From Sphingosinicella xenopeptidilytica (GTDB lineage: Bacteria; Pseudomonadota; Alphaproteobacteria; Sphingomonadales; Sphingomonadaceae), in the NCBI RefSeq assembly GCF_042676985.1, contig NZ_JBHTIK010000002.1, forward strand, positions 1 through 64,000: 64,000 nucleotides of DNA, in the 5' to 3' direction. The position numbers and the translations under genes were made by a program. The notes under the pieces were generated by a model. That model worked only from the letters and a program-made list of their open reading frames with translations, made no database searches and was not told where the DNA came from. Shown here one piece after another: positions 9,688-18,047 of the stretch (the first letter of the stretch is position 1; each line of letters begins with the position of its first letter).

Positions 9688-10921
9688 TGCGGACCGTCAC
9701 GAAGCGACAGTGCCCGGGCGCGACGGGCCGCTTGCCGGGGTCGTCGTCCTCGATGTCACGCGTGTCGTCGCCGGGCCGTTCTGCGCGATGATGCTTGCGG
9801 ATATGGGCGCGACCGTCATCAAGATCGAACATCCGAAGGATCCGGATTACACGCGCACCTTTCCGCCGATGGTGAACAATGGTGATACGCAGGCCAGTGC
9901 CTTCTACGCGCAGTACAACCGCAACAAGCTCGGTGTATCGCTCGATCTCAGAAGCGAGGACGGGAAGGTTCTGTTCCGAAAGCTGGTGCGAAAGGCGGAT
10001 ATTCTTGTCGAAAACTTTCGTCCCGGCGTGATGGACAAGCTCGGCCTCGGCTACGACGAGCTCAAGGTCGAAAATCCGCGTCTCGTCTATGCCGCGATCA
10101 GCGGGTTCGGCCGCACAGGCCCGAATTCCAGGCGTCCCGGCTATGACAATAGCGGGCAGGCGACCGGCGGGCTCTGGTCCATGAACGGCTATCCCGGTCA
10201 GGCGCCGGTGCGCGTCGGCACGATCATCGGCGATCTTTCGGCTTCGCTCTATGCAGCGGTCGGTATTCTCGCGGCGCTGCGCGAGGCGGAACGCAAGGGC
10301 ATCGGTCAGGTCGTCGATGTCTCGCAGCAGGATGCCGTTTTCTCGCTGACCGAAAATGCCGTCGTGCGCTACACGGTGGACAAGGAAATCGCCACGCCGC
10401 TCGGCAATGATCATCCGTTCGTAAGGCCATACGGCCAGTATCCGTGTGCGGACGGTTACGTCTTCTTTGGCGGGTATACGGACAAGTTCTGGGCGATCAC
10501 CTGCGCGATGTTCGGGGAGCCGGAGTCGGCGACGGACCCGCGCATCGACACGATGGAAAAGCGGTTCGACCCGGAAACCGATAAAACGGTCGTCACGCCT
10601 CTGCTCAATCGCTGGTTCAGTCGCTACACCAAGGCAGAACTGGAAGTGATGGCGGGGGACGACGTGCCGCTCAGCGCGATCAAGTCGATCGACGAAGTGA
10701 TCGCCGACCCTCACATCAGGGCACGCGGGATGATCGTCGATGTTCCCGTCGCGGGCCGCGATATCGAGATGCTCGGCCTTCCGATCAAGCTGTCAGGCGC
10801 GGCTGTGGAGGCGCACGGTCCGGCGCCCGTGCTCGGACAGGACAATGAGCTGGTCTTGAAGGACATGCTTGGTCTCGATGATGCCGCGCTTGCGTCGCTC
10901 CGTGAAAAAGGTGTGATCTAG
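9668..10921 (+). CDS. family III CoA-transferase (CaiB/BaiF type)
   Basis: This enzyme of 417 residues moves CoA between carboxylic acids. The N-terminal GVVVLDVTRVVAGPFCAMMLADMGA and VENFRPGVMDKLGLGYD are diagnostic of the family, and the GD of IIGDLSASLYA (~residue 187) supplies the expected catalytic Asp. I chose the ATG at 9668, which overlaps the carrier gene by 20 bases; another ATG lies at 9677. The enoyl-CoA hydratase ATG follows the stop directly. Family III enzymes activate dicarboxylates, carnitine, aryl-succinates and, in the mammalian SUGCT branch, glutarate and 3-hydroxy-3-methylglutarate. The last acceptor is attractive given the nearby HMG-CoA reductase but is inference. Confidence 0.88.
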   Translation: MNDMRVDADRHEATVPGRDGPLAGVVVLDVTRVVAGPFCAMMLADMGATVIKIEHPKDPDYTRTFPPMVNNGDTQASAFYAQYNRNKLGVSLDLRSEDGKVLFRKLVRKADILVENFRPGVMDKLGLGYDELKVENPRLVYAAISGFGRTGPNSRRPGYDNSGQATGGLWSMNGYPGQAPVRVGTIIGDLSASLYAAVGILAALREAERKGIGQVVDVSQQDAVFSLTENAVVRYTVDKEIATPLGNDHPFVRPYGQYPCADGYVFFGGYTDKFWAITCAMFGEPESATDPRIDTMEKRFDPETDKTVVTPLLNRWFSRYTKAELEVMAGDDVPLSAIKSIDEVIADPHIRARGMIVDVPVAGRDIEMLGLPIKLSGAAVEAHGPAPVLGQDNELVLKDMLGLDDAALASLREKGVI

Positions 10922-11689
10922 ATGGCGATCGAAGTGACCCGCGATGGCGCCGTGGCAACCGTGCGTTTCGCGCGGCCGGAAAAGCTGAATGCGTTGACGC
11001 TGGCGATGTACGACGATCTCGGGCGCGCCTTTGCCGAGATCGGCCACGACGACCGCATTCATGCGGTTGTGCTTGCCGGGGCAGGGGACCGGGCGTTCTG
11101 CGTTGGCGCCGATCTTTCCGAATCCATTCCGGCGCTCGCCTCGGGGCGGTTCGATATCAGTGCATGGGATCCCGCCCACCTGAAGACCGGCGGATTCTAC
11201 AAACCCATCGTATCGGCGGTTCGCGGTCTGTGCATGGGTGGCGGTTTCGAAATCATGCTCGCGACCGATATACGAATAGCATCCGAAGATGCGGTATTTC
11301 AGTTTCCCGAGGTGAACCATGGGTTTGTACCGGCGGGTGGTACTTTGGTTCGACTGACACGCCAGATCGCCTATGCGCACGCCATGGAGCTCATGCTCAC
11401 GGGTCGGCGCTTCTCGGCGGCCGAATTGTTTTTGCGCGGGGTGCTCAATCGGGTCGTTGCGAATGATCAGGTAGAAGCCACCGCTGCCGCTCTTGCCGCT
11501 GAGATCGCGCAGAAAAGCCCGCTTGCGGTCCAGACGATCAAGGAGGCCGCGCTGACGTTGTACGATCTTCCGGTGGCTGAAGCGTTCACGCGCGAAGCTG
11601 CGCTCGGGCAGCGCACGTTTACCAGCGATCACGCCAAGCGGACGCTGGAGCGCTTTGCTACGCCAAATGAAAGAAAGGTGCCTGGCTAA
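10922..11689 (+). CDS. enoyl-CoA hydratase/isomerase
   Basis: A crotonase-fold protein of 255 residues. Both oxyanion-hole regions are present (FCVGADLSE and CMGGGFE), and both Glu used by true hydratases are kept, the one in GGGFE and the one in FPEV, so water addition to an enoyl-CoA is plausible rather than a degenerate fold member. It directly abuts the CoA-transferase gene and is surely co-translated with it. Its 3' end overlaps the convergent MocR gene by four bases. A 3-methylglutaconyl-CoA hydratase role would connect it to HMG-CoA, but sequence alone does not fix the substrate. Confidence 0.88.
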   Translation: MAIEVTRDGAVATVRFARPEKLNALTLAMYDDLGRAFAEIGHDDRIHAVVLAGAGDRAFCVGADLSESIPALASGRFDISAWDPAHLKTGGFYKPIVSAVRGLCMGGGFEIMLATDIRIASEDAVFQFPEVNHGFVPAGGTLVRLTRQIAYAHAMELMLTGRRFSAAELFLRGVLNRVVANDQVEATAAALAAEIAQKSPLAVQTIKEAALTLYDLPVAEAFTREAALGQRTFTSDHAKRTLERFATPNERKVPG

Positions 11690-13056
11690 CGGTCTTCCAG
11701 CTTCTCCCGAAGCCAGGCGATGAAGGTCGGGTCGGCACCGTAGGCGACATTGACACGCATGGCGGGTGACGGATTTTCGCGAATCGAAAAATTGGCTGAA
11801 AGCGCGATGAAGATGCCCGCCTTCGCCGCGTCGTGAACGAGATGCTCGCTGTTCATGTGTTCGGGAAGCTCGACCCACAGATAGAAGCCGCCGCCGATCG
11901 GGCGACGAATAGTGAGGCCAAGGGCTTCCAGCGCATCTACGCTTGCCGTTGTCGCCGCGCTTGCGCGGGCGCGCAGACGGCGGAGGTGTTTCAGATAATG
12001 GCCGTGCTCCACAAGCTGGAAAATCAGGCGTTCGTCATGGGCCGACGTCGAAACGGCGGTTGCAATCTTGAGGTCGTTGAGTTCGCTCGCAAGCCTCGGA
12101 GCGGCGGCTAGGTATCCCGTACGAAAGCTGCCCGCCAGTGTCTTGGAAAACGTCCCGATGTAGATAACGCGCTCAAGCTGATCGAGCGCCGCGAGGCGCG
12201 GCGCGGTGTAGGGCAGGATATCCGCAAAAGGATCGTCTTCCACGATACGGATGTCGAGGTCGGTGGCGGCGCGCAGGACCGCATAGGCAGTGCCGATGGT
12301 GATCGACCCCCCAGTCGGATTGTGGGCAAGCGACTGGGTGAAGAAAAACTTCGCACCGCTCTTCCTCGCCTTGTCTTCGAGGTCGGCGACGTCGGGGCCG
12401 TCATGCCGCCGCGTGACGCCGATAGCGTTCGCACCGGCGAGGGCCAGCTTGGCAAGAAGCGGATAATAGCCTGGGTCGTCGACAAGTACATTCTCGCCGG
12501 ACCTGATGTAGCGGCGGATCACAAGGTCCATCGCATGGTTGGCGCCGTGGGTCATCAGCAGCTGGCTTTCGCGACACGCAATTCCCCGTTCGGCGAACGC
12601 ACCGCACAGTCGCTCGCGCAGCGGGCCGTATCCCCAGCTTGAATTATAGGAATCCGCTTCCTGAAAGCGCTGGTACGACAGGTAGCGGCGCAGTTCGGAC
12701 GTCTCCAGCCATTCGGTCGGTGGACGACCGTCACCGGGACGGATCGGCAGGCGCCGGTCCAGTTGTTCGGTGAGGAGGGACAGCCGATCGGTCGCCATGG
12801 CAGGCGGCGCGCTCAGCTTTTGCGCGGCGGCTTGCGGGGTGCGCACGACATAGTAGCCGGAACCGGGTTTTGCCTGCAAAACCCCCTGTCCGACAAGGCG
12901 AAGATACGCCTCTACCACAGTATTCTTGCCGATACCGAGCCGCTGCGCCTCGTCGCGGATCGACGGCAGCCGCTGCCCCGGGCGCAGCGTTCCCGCGTCC
13001 AGCTGCATCAAGATGCTGTTAATGACGAAATCGATCTTCATTGGCGGCGACGGCAT
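11686..13056 (-). CDS. MocR-type regulator (GntR winged helix fused to PLP aminotransferase fold)
   Basis: A 456-residue cytoplasmic regulator. Residues ~1-75 form a GntR winged helix (LPSIRDEAQRLGIGKNTVVEAYLRL), the rest an aspartate-aminotransferase-like domain with the PLP Lys in YIGTFSKTLAGSF and the aspartate in VEDDPF. MocR proteins usually sense an amino acid, amine or PLP adduct and control a divergent gene. Here the divergent gene is the HMG-CoA reductase, 113 bases away. Start at 13056 has GGAG about 10 bases upstream; a later ATG at 13041 is possible. It converges with the enoyl-CoA hydratase gene. Confidence 0.88.
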   Translation of the reverse strand: MPSPPMKIDFVINSILMQLDAGTLRPGQRLPSIRDEAQRLGIGKNTVVEAYLRLVGQGVLQAKPGSGYYVVRTPQAAAQKLSAPPAMATDRLSLLTEQLDRRLPIRPGDGRPPTEWLETSELRRYLSYQRFQEADSYNSSWGYGPLRERLCGAFAERGIACRESQLLMTHGANHAMDLVIRRYIRSGENVLVDDPGYYPLLAKLALAGANAIGVTRRHDGPDVADLEDKARKSGAKFFFTQSLAHNPTGGSITIGTAYAVLRAATDLDIRIVEDDPFADILPYTAPRLAALDQLERVIYIGTFSKTLAGSFRTGYLAAAPRLASELNDLKIATAVSTSAHDERLIFQLVEHGHYLKHLRRLRARASAATTASVDALEALGLTIRRPIGGGFYLWVELPEHMNSEHLVHDAAKAGIFIALSANFSIRENPSPAMRVNVAYGADPTFIAWLREKLEDR

Positions 13057-13102
13057 GGGTGTCGGCTCTCCGGTTGCACCACGTTCCTATCATATCGCCT
13101 TG

Positions 13103-13121
13103 AATTGTACCTGCCTCAATT
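13103..13121. promoter_or_regulatory. inverted repeat in the MocR/HMG-CoA reductase intergenic region
   Basis: AATTG and CAATT are separated by nine bases in the 113-base divergent region. It is the only clear dyad there and a reasonable MocR operator candidate. Half-sites this short can occur by chance. Confidence 0.35.
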
Positions 13122-13169
13122 GGGGTGGACCCGCTATCGATACGTCAGGCGTTCGGAGAAAGAACTGCA

Positions 13170-14459
13170 GTGACAGATCAAGCGACTTCACACACATCCC
13201 GAATACCGGGCTTTCACAAGCTGCCCGTCGAGCAGCGCATCGACCATGTCGCCGCGTTCGCAAACCTTGCCGAAGAGCATCGGCGCCAACTCGCGCTTGC
13301 TTCGAATATCGATACGCAACTTGCGGACCACATGATCGAGAACATGGTTACCACGATCGCCATCCCGGTCGGCATTGCCACGAACATGCGGGTCGATGGG
13401 CGCGATGTTCTGGTGCCGATGGCGACAGAGGAGTCGTCCGTCGTTGCCGCGGTCGGCAACTCCGCCCGGCAGTGCTATGAGGCGGGCGGTTTCACGACCT
13501 CAATATCGGGCACGGAAATGATCGCGCAAATCCAGTTGCTCGGTCTCCCTGATCCCGCACGCGCGCGCCTCATCATCCTGGAACGTCAATCCGAAATCGA
13601 GCGCATCTGCAACGCCTGCGATCCGATGCTCGTCAGCCTTGGTGGCGGCTTTCGGGATCTTGAGGTTCGGCGCGTCGAGACACCGTCAGGTGAAATGCTC
13701 ATCACGCATATCATCGTCGATACACGCGATGCGATGGGCGCCAATGCCGTCAACTCGATGGCGGAACGGCTCGCGCCCGATCTCGCGGCATGGACCGGGG
13801 GGCGGGCGCTGTTGCGGATACTCTCCAACCTCGCTGACCGGCGCGTCGTGCGTGCGCGAGCGACATGGCCCTCTACTGCTATCGGTGGCGACGACGTGCG
13901 CGATGCGATGATCGCCGCATATCATTTCGCGGACAACGACCCGTACCGCGCCGCAACACACAACAAAGGTATCATGAATGGTATTTCCGCGGTCGTCCTC
14001 GCGACGGGCAACGATACACGCGCAGTGGAATCAGGCGCACATGCCTTTGCCGCCCGCACTGGGCGCTACCGGAGCCTGACGAGCTGGGAGGTCACCGCCT
14101 CGGGCGATCTCGCGGGTACGATCGAACTGCCGCTCGCCGTGGGCCTCGTCGGCGGCGCGGTGAAGATCCACCCCACCGCGCGCGCTCTCCTGGCGATTCT
14201 GCAGGTGAAGTCGGCGAGCGATCTGGCGCGGATTGTCGCAGCGGTCGGGCTCGCGCAGAATTTCGGAGCGATGAAGGCGCTGGCGACCGAAGGCATACAG
14301 CGGGGGCACATGTCGCTTCACGCCCAGAATGTCGCGTTCGCCGTCGGCGCCGTCGGGGACGAGGTGGCCGAGGTGGCAAGGCGCGTCGTCGCGCAAAGCG
14401 CCATCAACGAGGAAGCCGCTGCTGTAGTGCTTGCCGAATTACGCCGCGCTGCCCCGTGA
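13170..14459 (+). CDS. mvaA: degradative (class II) HMG-CoA reductase
   Basis: The enzyme interconverts mevalonate and 3-hydroxy-3-methylglutaryl-CoA. At 429 residues it matches the Pseudomonas mevalonii enzyme in size and in every catalytic landmark: ENMVTTIAIPVGIATN near residue 55, the Glu in MATEESS (~85), Lys in THNKGIMNGI (~266), Asp in TGNDTRAVE (~282) and His in GHMSLHAQN (~382). No N-terminal membrane anchor is present. I use the GTG at 13170, which has GGAGAAAG upstream, rather than the earlier GTG at 13125. No HMG-CoA lyase or mevalonate-pathway gene is adjacent, so a catabolic role fed by or feeding the CoA-transferase/hydratase pair is likely. Confidence 0.92.
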   Translation: MTDQATSHTSRIPGFHKLPVEQRIDHVAAFANLAEEHRRQLALASNIDTQLADHMIENMVTTIAIPVGIATNMRVDGRDVLVPMATEESSVVAAVGNSARQCYEAGGFTTSISGTEMIAQIQLLGLPDPARARLIILERQSEIERICNACDPMLVSLGGGFRDLEVRRVETPSGEMLITHIIVDTRDAMGANAVNSMAERLAPDLAAWTGGRALLRILSNLADRRVVRARATWPSTAIGGDDVRDAMIAAYHFADNDPYRAATHNKGIMNGISAVVLATGNDTRAVESGAHAFAARTGRYRSLTSWEVTASGDLAGTIELPLAVGLVGGAVKIHPTARALLAILQVKSASDLARIVAAVGLAQNFGAMKALATEGIQRGHMSLHAQNVAFAVGAVGDEVAEVARRVVAQSAINEEAAAVVLAELRRAAP

Positions 14460-14477
14460 TCGCCGGCGAAACCACAA

Positions 14478-14804
14478 CTATGTGCCGAGACTTTCACCCG
14501 TGTGCAGCGGGTAGAAAGAGGCGATAACCTCACGGACGGGATCGGCCTCCGTCGCGGACCACGCGCAGCGTACGCTGCCGGTGTTGGCATCGACGCTCAC
14601 GAGGCTGCTGCTATATTCGCCGCGATAAAGCTCGCCGGGCGCACGCGCCCACGCATAATAGCTGGCAACTCGTGCCGACAGGAAGGTCGTTCCTACGAAG
14701 CGGCTGCCGGGGATTACCTCCACGGCGGCCTTTTCCCGGGCAGGCGGCCGTGCTGCCCTGAAGTAATAAGTATCAGTCTGGCTTATCGAGAACGCAAAGT
14801 TCAA
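14478..14804 (-). pseudogene. PepSY-type membrane protein remnant
   Basis: The 108-codon frame reads like the middle of a PepSY-associated membrane protein: SYYAWARAPGE, then LVSVDANTGSV and SFYPLHTGESLG. The last is the conserved motif that normally precedes a C-terminal membrane helix, but a stop codon follows at once and the helices are missing on both sides. These proteins usually accompany siderophore receptors or redox systems. I take it as a decayed fragment caught between the reductase and the PaiB-like gene. Confidence 0.55.
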
Positions 14805-14842
14805 CTGTCGGTTCGGGCAAATTTATCATGGAGTAGCAGCGA

Positions 14843-15442
14843 GTGACGAGATTCGAACAATTCGAATGCGACGATGTGCGTGCGCTAATCGAGACCTATC
14901 CGCTCGCATGGGTGTGTGGCAGCAGCTCTGCCAACATGGAAGCAAGTTTGTTGCCGCTCGTGGGCGTTTATGGTGATGATGGAGACCTTGTACAACTGAT
15001 CGGCCACATGGGGCGGTCCAATCCTCTTCATGCGGCCCTTGTTGCTGATCCGCACGCGACAATACTCTTCAAGGGGCCGGATGCCTATGTGAGCCCTGAA
15101 CATGCGCGTCGCCGCAACTGGGGACCAACGTGGAATTATGTTCAGCTCAAGATTAGCGCTGAGATCGTTTTCGATCCCCTGTTCACCGAAACATCGCTGC
15201 GCGTTTTGCTCGATGCGGTGGAATCGGGTCGGGCGCAGCCCTGGAACGCTGACGAACTGGGTGCGCGCTACGAAGGAATGCTGGTGCAGATCATCGGATT
15301 TCGGGCTTGTGTGACGAATCTATCGGGACGATTCAAACTTGGACAGGATGAGGCGCCTGGGACGTTGCAGTCAATTCTGGGATCGCTTCCCGACGCGGCT
15401 ACGGTGTCGTGGATGCGCCGCTTCAATGCGGGGCGTCTGTAG
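14843..15442 (+). CDS. PaiB-like FMN-binding protein
   Basis: The product has 199 residues and a split-barrel flavin-binding fold of the PaiB family, first described as negative regulators of protease and sporulation genes in Bacillus and elsewhere possible flavoenzymes. Recognisable blocks are LLPLVGVYGDDGDLVQLIGHMGRSNP, ILFKGPDAYVSP and the family signature PTWNYVQLKI. The C-terminal FKLGQDE fits the conserved KLSQN motif. GTG start at 14843. It runs in the same direction as the HMG-CoA reductase, 380 bases away across the PepSY remnant, so shared transcription is uncertain. The end abuts an IS110 remnant. Confidence 0.85.
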   Translation: MTRFEQFECDDVRALIETYPLAWVCGSSSANMEASLLPLVGVYGDDGDLVQLIGHMGRSNPLHAALVADPHATILFKGPDAYVSPEHARRRNWGPTWNYVQLKISAEIVFDPLFTETSLRVLLDAVESGRAQPWNADELGARYEGMLVQIIGFRACVTNLSGRFKLGQDEAPGTLQSILGSLPDAATVSWMRRFNAGRL

Positions 15443-15788
15443 CGGCGATTACACCAGCGGCAATCAGCGCATCAATGTCTTTCTCCGCCATTCGGGTCGA
15501 CATCAACTGGCTCGACACGGGATCGTTCTTGGTCAGTTGGATGATCGCCGCATCTGCTACTGCAATCTGCACATCGAGGTGATCGAGTTGTATGGCCAGC
15601 GGCAAGCGGGCTACGCGCACTTCCTGGGGAATGCTCGTATTGCCTGTGTGAACAACCTCTGCGAGTGCGCGGGAGTGGCGGGCTCCTCGCGCAGCGATGA
15701 TACCGATCTCGGCGAGATGCCCACGCAGGCCGTTGAGGATCTGGGTGCGTTGGCCGGCCATCACCTCAGGCTGCGAATCGGGCGCTGA
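15440..15788 (-). mobile_element. IS110-family transposase fragment
   Basis: On the - strand the text QRTQILNGLRGHLAEIGII followed by a helical region (LAIQLDHLDVQIAVADAAI) is the middle of an IS110-type DEDD transposase, between the catalytic N-terminal domain and the Ser-containing C-terminal domain. Both ends are missing. One side is cut by the PaiB-like gene, the other by tRNA-like and attachment-like sequence. No terminal inverted repeats are expected for this family, so the original insertion limits cannot be read. Confidence 0.7.
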
Positions 15789-15843
15789 AACCTTGGCTCT
15801 CGTACCGGTAGGACTCGAACCACTGGACCTCATAGTCCCTTGG

Positions 15844-15940
15844 TATCGGCCATGGTATCCGCTATTTACAATATTGTAAGTTTATTGATTTTCTGCGCCT
15901 CTTAGGCGGACTTTCGAGTCCTTTCCTGGCACCATTTGTT
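15844..15940 (+). repeat. attachment-like scar B
   Basis: It starts TATCGGCCATGGTATCC and carries the perfect palindrome TTACAATATTGTAA (15866-15879), then TTTATTGATTTTCTGCGCCT and CGAGTCCTTTCCTGGCACCA. The last block resembles a tRNA 3' end. Closest relative in the window is scar D. About 200 bases downstream begins a decayed integrase gene, the arrangement expected of an island's attL. Just upstream (15795-15830) a fragment with GGACTCGAACC looks like a T-arm on the - strand. Confidence 0.65.
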
Positions 15941-16048
15941 CTCCTCTGGGCATTCCAAAAGTATCGAAAAAACGGCAGAAATCTGCCATTTTTCTCTTGG
16001 TCCTGTCCTATGGCATCCGAGGGAGTTTCACTCCATCCCAGCCAAAAA

Positions 16049-16096
16049 CGGGCCACCGAAAAGGGCATCGGTGGCCCGGAAAAATACGGTGGCCCG
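16049..16096. repeat. CGGTGGCCCG repeats upstream of the integrase
   Basis: The 10-mer CGGTGGCCCG occurs at 16069-16078 and 16087-16096, and inverted (CGGGCCACCG) at 16049-16058. The first two copies with opposite orientation can form a hairpin. Repeats of this size next to an integrase gene are typical arm-type binding sites for the integrase or an accessory factor; the hairpin could also be a terminator-like structure. Confidence 0.5.
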
Positions 16097-16154
16097 AGTG
16101 CTGAAATGTAGTGATAGCCGTAACGTGGACTGACCCTTTTGAAGGCGATCAGTG

Positions 16155-17346
16155 ATGGCTCTTACGAATCTAGCAATTCGCGCACTCAAAACGAAGGATC
16201 GAAGCTAAAAGTGCACCGATGGGCGCGGTCTGTATATTGAGGTGCGGTCCACAGGTGCAAAGCTGTGGCGTTACAAGTACCTTTATCAAGGCAAGCAAAA
16301 AACGCATTGCGCTTGGCGTATACCCGGATGTCGACCTCGCGGATGCTCGCCGGAAAAGCGACGAGGCGCGGACAAGTCTCGCAAACAACCGTGATCCGCT
16401 TGCTGAGCGGAAGCGCGAGAAATTAAATGCTGCCTATGCAGTTGCCAACACTTTCGGTGACATTGCCAAGGAATACATCGACAAAATGGTTGCTGAGGGA
16501 CGGGCGGAGACGACGACCAAAGCCAACTGGATTCTGGAACAGCTGAAACCTATCGCCAGCTTTCCCATTAGCGACCTCAAGCCCCTTGACGTGCTCTCCG
16601 CATTGAAGCGACTTGAAGCACGAGGAAAACATGAGACTGCCCGTCGCTGCCGCTCGTTCGCCAGCCGGGTTTTCCGGTATGCTGTTGCGGCTGGCCGGGG
16701 TGAGACGGACCCCACGTCACTCCTTCGCGGGGCTTTGATCACTCCGAAGGCCAAGCATCACGGTACATTGCTTGATCCCGATGCCGTTGGAGAGTTGCTA
16801 CGAGCCATAGAGGCGTACCCCGGCAACGCAATCACGCGCCTCGCAATGCAGATCGCGCCCCATGTGATGCCACGCGCTGGAGAACTCAGAAAGGCATCGT
16901 GGTCAGAGATCGACCTAGAAACCTCAATCTGGAAAATTCCTGCTGAACGCATGAAGATGCGCCGTCCCCATGCCGTGCCACTTTCCCGACAGGTGCTCCG
17001 GTACCTGAAAGAGCTTTATGCGGTCACCGGCCCCGTAGGCTTTCTCTTTCCAGCTTTCCATACTGCCCAAAGACCGCAGAGCGAAAATACGATCAATCAG
17101 GCATTTCGACGTATGGGTTATGCGGTGGGAGAGATAACGGAGCACGGACTCCGGACAACAGCCTCCACGCTGCTTAACGAAAGCGGGAAATGGAGTGCTG
17201 ACGCAATCGAGCAATCACTTGCCCACGCTGACACGAACGCGATCAGAGGAATATACAATCGAGGCCGTTATTGGGACGAGAGGGTGGCGATGCATCAGTG
17301 GTGGAGCGACCATCTTGACGAGCTTCGTGCAGGAAGGCTCAGCTGA
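16155..17346 (+). pseudogene. tyrosine integrase (DUF4102/P4-like type), inactivated
   Basis: The frame starts MALTNLAIRALKTKDRS, then hits TAA at 16206. It continues in the same frame as KCTDGRGLYIEVRSTGAKLWRY, then shifts frame in the A-run near 16300 to KKRIALGVYPDVDLADARRK. Together these give a full-length P4-type integrase: N-terminal DUF4102 domain, SAM-like core-binding domain and catalytic domain with Arg in MPRAGELRK, HGLR and the Tyr in IRGIYNRGRYWDER. The catalytic residues survive, so inactivation is recent: one stop and one frameshift. It lies just inside scar B, as an island integrase should. Confidence 0.88.
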
Positions 17347-17355
17347 ATATTGCAC

Positions 17356-17559
17356 TCAACTGTGTTTCGGTGTGACCCAGACTTCGACAGGTGCGATGAA
17401 CTTGCCCGGCGCGGGCTTGCCGACATGCACGCGGTCGGCGGTGACGCGTTCCCCGGTTTCGAGGTTGAATGTTACCCACGGCTTGGGCATCCGGCCGAAG
17501 GTCATCTTCTGGATGGGCTGGCCCGTAGCCGAGTTCATGATCGTTGCGATGATTGCCAT
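17356..17559 (-). CDS. small conserved-looking protein beside conjugation genes
   Basis: The frame has 67 codons: MAIIATIMNSATGQPIQKMTFGRMP, then PWVTFNLETGERVTADRVHVGKPAPGKFIAPVEVWVTP. It has a balanced, soluble, beta-rich composition and natural codon use, so it is probably a real protein of the decayed mobile element. I do not recognise the family. It lies on the same strand as the TraC/TraD-like genes. Confidence 0.45.
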   Translation of the reverse strand: MAIIATIMNSATGQPIQKMTFGRMPKPWVTFNLETGERVTADRVHVGKPAPGKFIAPVEVWVTPKHS

Positions 17560-17770
17560 GCCGCGCCGATAGCGGGTGCGCCCTCATCGTGTCCAGCGCA
17601 GGTCCCGGTCTATTCCGCCGGCAGGTCGTCGACATGAAAGAACATGGGGTTCTTCATCCATGCGCTGACGGCGGACTCGGGCCATCCGGTGCTGCCTGGA
17701 CGGATTCACCGCCCGCTTTCAGGCTGCGCGCATCGGGCGGTGAACGGCCGACATGGGCGCGAAGCCGACA

Positions 17771-18047
17771 TCATGCGTTCCGCTCTGCGGCCTCCATTTC
17801 GAACGCCCGTTTCCCCTTGCGCCGCCACAACGCGATGATCTCATCTTGCTGCTCACATTCGGCCTGCCGCACGAGCTCGAGCAGGGCACCGTAGATCGCC
17901 GCCCGGTCATCCTCGACCAGCACGTCGAGCCTGGCCTTCGATGAGCCCGCCAAGTTCGATGAGCCTGCGCGTCCGCTCACGGCGCTTCACCACCCAGTCT
18001 CGCGTATCAGCCCATGCCCGCCGCGCCTGCAGTCGATACCGCAGCAC
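17771..18047 (-). pseudogene. TraD-like conjugation protein, frameshifted
   Basis: One - strand frame gives RRERTRRLIELGGLI, and after a shift near 17960 another gives KARLDVLVEDDRAAIYGALLELV and ALWRRKGKRAFEMEAAE. Joined, they form the small Ti-type TraD/TraC-family protein usually encoded next to a relaxase. A near-repeat of CGATGAGCC at the break may have caused the shift. It overlaps the end of the upstream TraC-like gene in another frame, as these pairs often do. Confidence 0.6.

Noticed and set aside
15795..15840. possible tRNA gene beside scar B
   Set aside because: A T-arm-like GGACTCGAACC and short flanks are present, but the T-stem has a mismatch and there is no anticodon arm, D arm or 5' acceptor strand. 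At most a 3' fragment.
15905..15935. tRNA or tmRNA 3' end in scars B and C (CGAGTCCTTTCCTGGCACCA)
   Set aside because: The ending GGCACCA fits a tRNA 3' end, but the stem-loop before it does not form a proper seven-base T-loop, so I keep it only as part of the scar description.
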